Below, one piece after another: positions 24,358 to 32,882 of a stretch of DNA of 64,000 nucleotides (positions are counted from its first letter, which is position 1; each line of letters starts with the position of its first letter). Source of the DNA: JABDMH01 sp964428345 (lineage in GTDB: Bacteria; Bacteroidota; Bacteroidia; Chitinophagales; Saprospiraceae); the NCBI GenBank assembly GCA_964428345.1, contig CAYRYD010000029.1:8950-72949 (forward strand), read 5' to 3'. Under the pieces are notes generated by a model. It was not told the DNA's origin. It searched no databases and saw only the letters and a program-made list of their open reading frames with translations. Made by a program: the position numbers and the translations under genes.

Positions 24358-26733
24358 CTACTGAAATTTAAAGTTGTAGGAGACAGATGGTATAAAATTA
24401 CCAACCACCGCAAGTTTGATGGCTTCTGTAGAGGTGGGCTGATCGGGAAGCACCCGTTCGGAAGTCTGCCGGAAAAAGATGGAAAATGGATTCCGGCGGC
24501 TGTAGACATTGTAAATGGAAAATACCCAGTCACCTACCCAGCGGTCACCCGGTTTTTTCGGTTTACCTTTCAATGTAGCAGACAAGTCAAGGCGGTGGTA
24601 GTCCGGAATCCGGACATTGTTCCGGGTATCGTTGCTATTGTGGGGTACCACATAACCCTGTTGCTCATACCGGCTGGTGGCAAAAGTGGTCGGGGTCCCG
24701 GTATTGTATACAAAAGTGCCACTCAGCGACCAGCGATTGTTGAGGTCATAAAACGCGGTCATACTCAAATTGTGTAACTGATCAAAACGGGATGGATACC
24801 ATTGATTACGATTAATGCCATCAACCAGTCTTTCCGTACGGGCAAGGGTATAGCTTAACCATCCGGTGAGCGATCCCTTGTTCTTCCCGGCCTGAATTTC
24901 AAGGCCATAAGCCCTGCCTTTTCCATCCAGCAGATCCCCCTCCAGATATTCATTGAGTAACAAATCCGCTCCATCGATGTAATCAACCAGGTGTTTCATT
25001 TTTTTATAGTAAATCTCACCACTTAATTCATAAGTATTGTTGGACAGATTTTTGAAATAACCCAGGGCTACCTGATCACCGATCGTGGGTTTAATATTGT
25101 TGGTACTCGGTGTCCAGACATCAACCGGTGTTGAAGCGGTGGCGTTGGAAATCAAATGGATGTACTGGGTAGTTCGGTTGTAACTGGCTTTGATGGACGA
25201 CGAAGGGCTGGTTTGCCATTTAAGCGAAAACCGGGGTTCGAGATTCAGATAAGTTTGAATGCTTTCCCACTGGTTATATGCCCGAACCTCCGTGGGAGCC
25301 CTTCGCTGACCGGGTGGTGCGGATCCATAAGTATAAGCATTGCCCTTGCCAGTGTAATTAAAATGAGACACCCGCAGACCATAATTGAGGGAAAATACCG
25401 GCGAAATATCGTGTTCCATTTCGGCATAAGCTGCGCTCTCGATGGCATATTTCTTGTCAAGACTGACGTCGCTAAATTCACCTTCGCTGATGCCGGTGGC
25501 ATTGCCCGGTTCAAAAGTATATACAATCGACTGCCCACCAAAACGCAATATATGTTGGGGATTGATAAAATAGGTGAATTCGGGCTTCAGACTGAAGTTT
25601 TCAATGTTGGCATTCCAGGTGAATTTGTTGAGCGCATCATCACCAAAATTGATTTTATAATCGTAGTCGCTGAAATAAAAAGTGAAATTGCTGAATAATT
25701 TTTCACTGAATAAATGATTCCAGCGAATGGTACCTGTACTGTTGCCCCAATTAAATCCGGCGGCGCTACCGAAACCGAAATTATCCCGGCCAAAATAACC
25801 AGAAGCGTAAATACGATTCTTTTCGTTGATGTTGTAATTGGCTTTCAGGGTCAGGTCATAAAAATTAAGGATCGAACCGGCGAGATCCTCATTTAAAAAT
25901 GGTTTGGCTAACACATCGACGTACGACCTTCTTCCGGCGACAATAAAGGAAGCTTTATCCTTGACGAGGGGTGCTTCGATGGCCAGCCGGCTGAATATCA
26001 AACCTACTCCACCATTCATGGTAAAATCTTTGGTGTTTCCTTCTTTCATCCGGACATCAAGGATGGAAGCGATCCGGCCACCATATCTGGCGGGTATTCC
26101 GCCTTTGTATAGCTTGACATCCTTGACTGCATCGGGATTGAAAACCGAGAAAAACCCGAATAAATGGGCGGAATTAAAAACCGGGGCTTCATCCAGTAAA
26201 ACCAGGTTTTGATCAATGCTGCCTCCTCTTACATTAAAACCCGAAGCCCCTTCGCCCACCGTCGATACCCCTGGCAGCAACTGGAGACTGCGGATTACTT
26301 CAACCTCTCCCAACAATGTAGGTATGCTTTTGATGGTCTGCATATCCAGCTTGTTGACGCTCATTTCGATATCGGTTACGTTACGATCTTCGGCTTCACC
26401 GGTAACCACGACTTCCACCAGTTCGGCAGCCATATCCGACAGTTCAATGTCGAGGGTAACATTCCGGTCGAGGTTGACCGTTTTTCGCTGGGTCTGCATG
26501 CCGAGGTAGGCAAATTCGACCGTATAGGTTCCCGGAGGAACGGATATGCTGTAAAATCCGTACTCGTTACTCGCAACACCCTGCTCCAGGTCGGCGATGT
26601 AAGCAGTCGCTCCGATCAGCGATTCGCCGTTGCTGGCATCCCGCAGATATCCACTCAAGGTATACTTTGTCTGGGCGGTAAGAAATGGGATCGTCAGAAA
26701 ATAAGGTAAAATCAGAATCCAACCGAATTTCAT
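24358..26733 (-). CDS. TonB-dependent outer-membrane receptor
   Basis: A 791-residue receptor. A signal peptide (to about residue 20, FLTAQ) is followed by a carboxypeptidase-regulatory-like domain (TLSGYLRDASNGESLIGATA, then IADLEQGVASNEYGFYSI) at about 24-105. A plug domain follows (LLGEVEVIRSLQLLPGVSTV, then GSIDQNLVLLDEAPVFNSAH), and then a beta-barrel to the C-terminal FKFQ. It imports an unknown substrate across the outer membrane using TonB energy, together with the DUF4249 protein encoded directly after it. No SusD-like gene is present, so this is not a classic polysaccharide utilization pair. Confidence 0.95.
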   Translation of the reverse strand: MKFGWILILPYFLTIPFLTAQTKYTLSGYLRDASNGESLIGATAYIADLEQGVASNEYGFYSISVPPGTYTVEFAYLGMQTQRKTVNLDRNVTLDIELSDMAAELVEVVVTGEAEDRNVTDIEMSVNKLDMQTIKSIPTLLGEVEVIRSLQLLPGVSTVGEGASGFNVRGGSIDQNLVLLDEAPVFNSAHLFGFFSVFNPDAVKDVKLYKGGIPARYGGRIASILDVRMKEGNTKDFTMNGGVGLIFSRLAIEAPLVKDKASFIVAGRRSYVDVLAKPFLNEDLAGSILNFYDLTLKANYNINEKNRIYASGYFGRDNFGFGSAAGFNWGNSTGTIRWNHLFSEKLFSNFTFYFSDYDYKINFGDDALNKFTWNANIENFSLKPEFTYFINPQHILRFGGQSIVYTFEPGNATGISEGEFSDVSLDKKYAIESAAYAEMEHDISPVFSLNYGLRVSHFNYTGKGNAYTYGSAPPGQRRAPTEVRAYNQWESIQTYLNLEPRFSLKWQTSPSSSIKASYNRTTQYIHLISNATASTPVDVWTPSTNNIKPTIGDQVALGYFKNLSNNTYELSGEIYYKKMKHLVDYIDGADLLLNEYLEGDLLDGKGRAYGLEIQAGKNKGSLTGWLSYTLARTERLVDGINRNQWYPSRFDQLHNLSMTAFYDLNNRWSLSGTFVYNTGTPTTFATSRYEQQGYVVPHNSNDTRNNVRIPDYHRLDLSATLKGKPKKPGDRWVGDWVFSIYNVYSRRNPFSIFFRQTSERVLPDQPTSTEAIKLAVVGNFIPSVSYNFKFQ

Positions 26734-27060
26734 AAAAAGGCATCAATGTTTGACGTCATTACAACGGGAAGCTCTGTAGTTTGTTTCCGGATTTCTATGA
26801 AGTGATCATTAAATCCGACGACGGGATAGTCGTTATTTGGATCTCAGTCTGGCTGACCCGGTCTAAATGTTATTATATCAGGAGATTCAATAGCCATTGG
26901 TTCAATCGGAAAGGGAAATAAAAGATATGGTCAAATAATTAGTTCTAGAAATAAAATTATGACTTATTTAAAACCGGAAAAATTAATGGGAGTTGACGGA
27001 TACAGTTTAACGGCCTTTCTACCATAAGCAGAGTTTCTTGGAGGCGCCCTTTTTAATTTT
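26734..27060. other. Intergenic region, 327 bases
   Basis: This gap lies between the start of the TonB receptor gene and the end of hutG, both on the minus strand. It should hold the receptor promoter and the end of the hut transcript. The sequence is AT-rich around 26930-26990. I see no gene, no clear terminator and no strong promoter match. Confidence 0.5.
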
Positions 27061-28053
27061 CTAGAAAACGGTCATGGAAAACCGCGATTCATTCGGGGAA
27101 GAAAGGAGTTGTAAAATCCGGTACATCAGTGCTGCCGACAGCCGGGATGTACGTTGATCCTGATCGAAATGGGGATTGGTCTCAGCGATGTCCAATCCGG
27201 CCATTTTTCCCGTTTCCACCAGACAGGGGAGGAGCGATTCAATAAACGCCGGATCACAACCAAGATGGGCCGGAGCGCTGACTCCGGGTGCAGTGGCAGC
27301 ATTAAAACTGTCCATATCTATTGACAACAGAAAATAATCTAGACTTTCGATAAACCTGCGGATCTTCCCTTCAACCTGGTTGATATGACGCCAATTGGAC
27401 AACGATCCATCGATGATTTCCACACCAAGTTCACGGGCTTTCATCCATAAAGATGGGGTGTTGGCATAATCCCGGGTTCCTACACAAAGGTATTTGAACG
27501 CTTCGTTCTGGCTATGCAGCCAGTCGGCAATTTGCAGAAATGGACTTCCCGAATGGGCACCCTTTGGGTAAGGCCTCAGATCCAGATGTGGATCGAGGTT
27601 GATCACCCCTGTTGTACATCCGGGAGATCGAGTTTGGAGATACTTCCGGATACCGGCAAAATGTCCGTAGCTCAGATCGTGGCTGCCTCCAAGTACGATG
27701 GTAAAGCATGGCCGACCCTGCCATTGGAAGATGTGTTCGGCAAGCTCCTGCTGGATTTTCTCGACCGATCCTTCGGGCTTGATGTCACCGGTGTCTATCA
27801 ACCGGATATTTTCCTGCCAGGGCAGGTTACCAAAAGCCTGCCGGATAGCCAGGGGGCCATCCGCCGAACCGGCTCTTCCCTGATTGTGGGTCGATCCCAG
27901 GTCCGAAGCATAACCGGTCAGTGCAATCGATGGTTGAGATATCGCAGCTGGTTGAAATTCCCCGATCACCACTTTCTGGTGCCATCGTGCCGTACCGGGA
28001 TCATCTCCATCTACCCGTCCGGTCCACCATCCTTTGGCAGCTTTCTGTAACAT
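27061..28053 (-). CDS. hutG: Formimidoylglutamase
   Basis: A 330-residue arginase/agmatinase-fold enzyme, the last step of histidine degradation giving glutamate and formamide. Mn2+-ligand motifs are intact: VLGGSHDLSYGH, INLDPHLDLRP, and SIDMDSFNAATAPGVSAP, with GLDIAETNPHFDQD near the end. Length is typical. It is last in the hutH-hutU-hutI-hutG order, 117 bases after hutI. The context fixes the function over agmatinase or arginase. Confidence 0.94.
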   Translation of the reverse strand: MLQKAAKGWWTGRVDGDDPGTARWHQKVVIGEFQPAAISQPSIALTGYASDLGSTHNQGRAGSADGPLAIRQAFGNLPWQENIRLIDTGDIKPEGSVEKIQQELAEHIFQWQGRPCFTIVLGGSHDLSYGHFAGIRKYLQTRSPGCTTGVINLDPHLDLRPYPKGAHSGSPFLQIADWLHSQNEAFKYLCVGTRDYANTPSLWMKARELGVEIIDGSLSNWRHINQVEGKIRRFIESLDYFLLSIDMDSFNAATAPGVSAPAHLGCDPAFIESLLPCLVETGKMAGLDIAETNPHFDQDQRTSRLSAALMYRILQLLSSPNESRFSMTVF

Positions 28054-28170
28054 CGTTCAAGAGCTTAGAGATTTCTCAGATGAATCATTTCTTTCAGTTA
28101 GAGAATCCTATTGATAAATCTAATGATTTGTTACCTAATGACAAGGACCAGGAAGTGATCTGGTATCAGG

Positions 28171-29418
28171 TTAAAAAAATCGTTCACCATTTTTCCAGAC
28201 CATGGACGGGCCCATATTGCCCTGTTGATATAGTATTTCACGGTAGTCATCAGTGGGAAATCCCACAAAGTCAGCCAGTTTTCCTTCCTGGATCAGGCCA
28301 CGATCCGGTAACCGAAGGGCGGCAGCGGCACGGAAAGTAATCCCGGCAAAGACTTCGGCTGAACTGAGCTTTTCAAAGGTAGCCAGGATGCTGGCCTGGG
28401 TGAGTAAGTCTCCCTGCGGGGCAGAACCGGGATTTTGGTCGGTCGCGATGACCAGGCAGGCGTTGGCATCCAGGATTTTCCGGGCTGGTGCAAAGGGATG
28501 GCCCAAACCAATCGATGATCCGGGTAAAGCGGTGCAAATCACACCATTCCTTTGAAGGGCCCGGATTTCCAGTTCACCTGAGACTTCGAGGTGGTCAGCG
28601 CTTAGAATGCCCATCTCCGCTGCCAGGTGACTACCCGCTTTAGTAAACTGATCGGCATGCATGACCAGGTCAAACCCCAATCTCCGGGCTTCTGTCAGGT
28701 AGGTTCTGGCTTCGTCCACGGTAAAAGCACTTTCTTCGACAAAGATGTCAACCCGGGATGCCAGATTCTGCCTTTTGATTTCCGGCAGGAGGTCGTTGAC
28801 CAGATATTCCAGATAGGCGGCATTGTTACCGGGAAAATCCCGGGGCTTCAGATGGGCGGCAAGACAGGTCGGTACCAGATCGGCTGGATGCCTACGGTCA
28901 ACCTGCTTTATGATTTCCAGGTGACGGATTTCCTGCTCAGCATTCAATCCGTATCCGCTCTTAATCTCGATGGTGGTGACCCCCCGGGTTAATTTCCTGG
29001 AAACCCTTTCTTTCAGGAGATCTTCGAGATTTTGGGAAGTCTCCTCCCGGGTTGACTGCACGGTTTGCCAGATTCCTCCTCCCTGCCTGGCAATTTCCAG
29101 ATAGGATATACCGGCGATCCGGAGGGCAAAATCGTTGGCACGGCTACCGGCATAACAAAGATGGGTGTGCGCATCGATTAATCCTGGCAACAGCACCATA
29201 TCACCGGCCACCTGTTCCCGGGTATAATCATGACCCGGGTATTTCTCATCCAGGGTATGGTAATTATCCACTGCACTGATAATGCCGTTCTCCGTCGCAA
29301 TGCCTCCATTCCTGATGATGGTCATCGCTTCATCGGCAAGGGGGCCGTGAAGAGGTAAATTAGCCAAGGTCAGGATCTGACTAAATGGGCCGATCAGTTT
29401 CTTTTGTTTCTTGATCAT
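28171..29418 (-). CDS. hutI: Imidazolonepropionase
   Basis: A 415-residue amidohydrolase that converts imidazolone-propionate to formiminoglutamate. The metal site is GLIDAHTHLCYAGSR, followed by QGGGIWQTVQSTREE, TTIEIKSGYGLNAEQE, LVMHADQFTKAGS and IATDQNPGSAPQGDLL. All these are signature segments of HutI. It starts 8 bases after hutU ends, so co-transcription is likely. Length is usual for the family. Confidence 0.96.
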   Translation of the reverse strand: MIKKQKKLIGPFSQILTLANLPLHGPLADEAMTIIRNGGIATENGIISAVDNYHTLDEKYPGHDYTREQVAGDMVLLPGLIDAHTHLCYAGSRANDFALRIAGISYLEIARQGGGIWQTVQSTREETSQNLEDLLKERVSRKLTRGVTTIEIKSGYGLNAEQEIRHLEIIKQVDRRHPADLVPTCLAAHLKPRDFPGNNAAYLEYLVNDLLPEIKRQNLASRVDIFVEESAFTVDEARTYLTEARRLGFDLVMHADQFTKAGSHLAAEMGILSADHLEVSGELEIRALQRNGVICTALPGSSIGLGHPFAPARKILDANACLVIATDQNPGSAPQGDLLTQASILATFEKLSSAEVFAGITFRAAAALRLPDRGLIQEGKLADFVGFPTDDYREILYQQGNMGPSMVWKNGERFF

Positions 29419-29426
29419 GAATTATA

Positions 29427-31121
29427 CTATATATCGAGATGGTAGTCCTTCAGATTTTGCCGGGCAACCGCATATCCGGCATCGGCATGCCGGATGATTC
29501 CCGTCGCCGGATCATTGTGCAGGACCCGGGACAAACACCTTTCAGCGCGATCGCTGCCATCGGCCAGGATCACCATTCCAGCGTGCTGGGCATACCCCAT
29601 TCCCACTCCGCCACCGTGATGAAAAGAGACCCAGGTAGCTCCGCCACTGGTATTGGCCATGAGGTTTAGGAGCGGCCAGTCGGATACGGCATCGCTTCCA
29701 TCCAGCATATGTTCCGTCTCGCGGTTTGGGGAGGCGACCGATCCACAATCAAGATGGTCGCGACCGATCACGACCGGAGCCCTGAGCATTCCCTTTCTCA
29801 CCAAATCATTAAAGAGCAATCCCGCCGTTTGCCGTTCACCCATACCCAGCCAGCAGATCCGGCTCGGTAGCCCCTGGAAGGCCACTTTTTCCTGAGCTTT
29901 CGTAAGCCAGTTGATCAGAGAGGGGTTGTCCGGGAAAGTCTCCATCAACGCCCGGTCGGTAGTATAAATGTCTTCCGGATCGCCGGACAAGGCTACCCAG
30001 CGGAAGGGTCCTTTCCCATCACAAAAGAGATCGCGGATGTAAGCGGGAACAAAACCGGGAAAATCAAAGGCGTTTTCTACTCCACCCTCTTTGGCAAAGG
30101 CGCGAAGATTGTTCCCGTAATCAAAGGTGACTGCTCCGCGCTTCTGCAACTCCAGCATCAGTCGTACATGCCGGGCCATGCTTCTAATAGCTTCTTCTTT
30201 ATACTTTGCCGGATTTTGACGACGCAGTTCGGCAGCCTGGGCAAGATTCAGGGTATGGGGAATGTAGCCATAGACCGGATCATGGGCGGATGTCTGGTCG
30301 GTGAGCATATCGGGGATAAGGTTGTCATTGATCAATTTTTCCAGCAGGTTGCCGGCATCACTGACCAGGCCGATCGATAGTGGTTGTTTCCGTTCGCGGG
30401 CCTCCAAAAGCCATTGTCTTGCTTCTTCATATGATTGAGTCATTTTGTCCAGATATTTGGTTTCCAGTCTTTTGCGTATTCTCATCTCATCAACATCTGC
30501 ACCGATAAAAACTGCACCAGACATGGTAGCGGCTAATGGTTGGGCACCTCCCATGCCTCCGAGTCCGGCACTGGCAATGACTTTACCCTTGAGGTCACCC
30601 TGAAAATGCTTTTGGGCACAGGCCATGAAAGTCTCATAGGTACCCTGCAGGATGCCCTGCGATCCAATATAGATCCAGCTTCCGGCCGTCATCTGACCAA
30701 ACATCATCAATCCTTTGCTTTTCAAGTCACTGAAATGCTCCCAGGTGGCCCACTTAGGTACCAGATTGCTGTTGGCAATCAGGACCCGGGGAGCTTCCGG
30801 ATGGGTTGGCAGAATACCTACGGGTTTTCCCGACTGGATGAGCAGGCTTTCATGCTCACTCAGTTTCAGCAGGCATTGAATAATTTTGCGAACCGCTTCC
30901 GGTGATCTTGCTGCCTGGCCGGTACCACCATATACGATTAGTTCGCGAGGATTTTCGGCCACCTCGGCATCCAGATTGTTGAGGAGCATCCGGAGCGGAG
31001 CCTCCGTCTGCCAGCTTTGGGCATGGATTTTACTACCTCTTGGAGCCCGGTAGAAAGGATGGCTGGCATATTGATCAATAAACTTCGAAAAGGGAGTAGT
31101 CGTGGTTTCCGGTGATTTCAT
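29427..31121 (-). CDS. hutU: Urocanate hydratase
   Basis: A 564-residue NAD-dependent enzyme that converts urocanate to imidazolone-propionate. Signature parts include IVYGGTGQAARSPEAV near 65, GQMTAGSWIYIGSQGI, AGLGGMGGAQPLAATMSG, the NAD-binding region, and GRDHLDCGSVASPNRET with the active-site cysteine. Length (about 560) is normal. Its start lies inside the end of hutH: the two genes overlap by 47 bases in different frames, suggesting translational coupling. Confidence 0.97.
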   Translation of the reverse strand: MKSPETTTTPFSKFIDQYASHPFYRAPRGSKIHAQSWQTEAPLRMLLNNLDAEVAENPRELIVYGGTGQAARSPEAVRKIIQCLLKLSEHESLLIQSGKPVGILPTHPEAPRVLIANSNLVPKWATWEHFSDLKSKGLMMFGQMTAGSWIYIGSQGILQGTYETFMACAQKHFQGDLKGKVIASAGLGGMGGAQPLAATMSGAVFIGADVDEMRIRKRLETKYLDKMTQSYEEARQWLLEARERKQPLSIGLVSDAGNLLEKLINDNLIPDMLTDQTSAHDPVYGYIPHTLNLAQAAELRRQNPAKYKEEAIRSMARHVRLMLELQKRGAVTFDYGNNLRAFAKEGGVENAFDFPGFVPAYIRDLFCDGKGPFRWVALSGDPEDIYTTDRALMETFPDNPSLINWLTKAQEKVAFQGLPSRICWLGMGERQTAGLLFNDLVRKGMLRAPVVIGRDHLDCGSVASPNRETEHMLDGSDAVSDWPLLNLMANTSGGATWVSFHHGGGVGMGYAQHAGMVILADGSDRAERCLSRVLHNDPATGIIRHADAGYAVARQNLKDYHLDI

Positions 31122-32670
31122 CGTCCTGTTTTAAATGGTAATCACTAATCGTTTTCAGTCGGCGGCTCTGGATGATCTCCAGGGCGGTTGCGATATCGTT
31201 GGCAAAGACCCGGTCGTGATCGGCGTGGTCGATCAATGTGCGGATGTGTGCATGGCACTCTTCGAGGATGGTACTGGATCGGTGCGGTCTTCGAAAATCG
31301 AACGCCTGGGAAGCACAAAGCAACTCGATGGCCAGGATTTTTTCAAGATTCTCAACAATATGTAGTGTCTTGCGACCGCTGATAGCCCCCATACTGACGT
31401 GATCCTCCTGACCAAGCGAAGTGGGAACACTATCGGCTGAAGCTGGAAAACAGAGCGATTTATTTTCACTCACCAGGGCCGCAGTGGTATACTGAGGTAG
31501 CATGAATCCCGAGTTCAGTCCGGTGTGCTTCATCAATAGTTTGGGAAGTCCTTCCGTGTTGCCTTCCAGCATCAAATAGATACGACGGTCGGCAATGTTG
31601 CCGATCTCGGCGGCTGCCAGTCCCGCGTAATCCAGTGGGAGGGCCAGGGGTTGCCCATGGAAATTCCCACCGCTGACCGCTTCTCCCGATTCCAAAATGA
31701 CCGGATTGTCCGTGACCGAATTGATTTCGGTCTCTGTGATTTCTTTAAGATGGAGCCAGGCATTTCTGGAAGTTCCATGTACCTGGGGAATGCAACGCAG
31801 GGAATAAGGATCCTGCACCCTGCCGCAATGGGCGTGGGACTGCATGATCTCCGAGTTTTCCAACAGTTTCTCCATTCGCCGGGCAACATACCGGCAACCC
31901 CGGTGAGGCCTGAGTGCATGGAGCTCTGGTTTGAAGGGTTTGGCCGAGCCTAGCAGAGCTTCCAGGGTCATCGCCCCGATGATATCGGCGTGCGTGAGGC
32001 AATTCTGAAGCCGGTCGATGATCTGGATGGCAAAGGCAGCCATAAACTGTGTTCCGTTAATCAGCGCCAGTCCCTCCTTCGGACCGAGTACTAACGGACG
32101 AAGCTGAAACTTTGACAAAACCTGCGCGGCCGGCAATCGTTGATTTTGATAATACACCTGCCCCAGGCCGATCAGCGGAAGACAGAGATGTGCCAGGGGT
32201 GCCAGATCACCAGACGCCCCGACCGAGCCCTGGGCAGGTACCACCGGAATCACCTCGTTTTGAAGATGCCAGACCAGACGGTCGAGGGTAATTTGGCTTA
32301 CTCCCGAAAATCCCTGCGCCAGGGCATGGATCTTTAAGAGAAGCATTAATCGGGTGGTTTCAATGGGAATCGGATCACCTACACCAACACTGTGGCTTTT
32401 CAGGATATTATGCTGTAAACCAATGATTTCATCCGCTGATATTAAAGTGTTGCAGAGTGGGCCGAAGCCGGTATTAATACCGTAAACAGTTTCGTTTCTG
32501 GCAAGAATCTGGTCAATATGATTTCTTGAAATGTCGACCTTATGAAGTACCTGATGGTTAAAAATTCCCTGGATATGACCCTGTGCAATAGCCAAAGCCT
32601 TTCCGGTGGTAAGCCATTCGTCGCCATATTGAAACCGGGTAGCCTGATCCGGAGCTGGTTGCGTCGACAT
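31075..32670 (-). CDS. hutH: Histidine ammonia-lyase
   Basis: About 531 residues from the ATG at 32670, chosen because the only longer start is a TTG at 32739 and the extra residues are not family-like. The MIO cofactor is formed from Ala-Ser-Gly in VGASGDLAPLAHL (about 152-154). YGINTGFGPL and the C-terminal ASAD-type region (SENKSLCFPASADSVPT, then SLGQEDHVSMGA) confirm the family. It deaminates histidine to urocanate and is the first gene of the hut operon, so a regulator and promoter should lie upstream, near 32671-32882. No hutC-like regulator is seen. Confidence 0.96.
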   Translation of the reverse strand: MSTQPAPDQATRFQYGDEWLTTGKALAIAQGHIQGIFNHQVLHKVDISRNHIDQILARNETVYGINTGFGPLCNTLISADEIIGLQHNILKSHSVGVGDPIPIETTRLMLLLKIHALAQGFSGVSQITLDRLVWHLQNEVIPVVPAQGSVGASGDLAPLAHLCLPLIGLGQVYYQNQRLPAAQVLSKFQLRPLVLGPKEGLALINGTQFMAAFAIQIIDRLQNCLTHADIIGAMTLEALLGSAKPFKPELHALRPHRGCRYVARRMEKLLENSEIMQSHAHCGRVQDPYSLRCIPQVHGTSRNAWLHLKEITETEINSVTDNPVILESGEAVSGGNFHGQPLALPLDYAGLAAAEIGNIADRRIYLMLEGNTEGLPKLLMKHTGLNSGFMLPQYTTAALVSENKSLCFPASADSVPTSLGQEDHVSMGAISGRKTLHIVENLEKILAIELLCASQAFDFRRPHRSSTILEECHAHIRTLIDHADHDRVFANDIATALEIIQSRRLKTISDYHLKQDDEITGNHDYSLFEVY

Positions 32671-32882
32671 CTTTTTTGATTTTTGCAAAGTTAAAGGGTT
32701 CGCCTGGATGTCTTCACTTTTTACCCTGAAACAGTCCAATCACCCGGAAGCCGGCGAAAAATACCAGAGCCTGCTGCGTTGTTCTGTTGTCCCGTATCAG
32801 ATTTGGATGGAGTAGTCGTGCATGGGTTGACTATTAATTTTTATCTTAAGCCACTAAATTATTGACTACAGTCTACTTAAAA

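Noticed and set aside
24358..26733. SusC/SusD-type polysaccharide utilization pair
   Set aside because: The partner is a DUF4249 lipoprotein, not a SusD-like protein.
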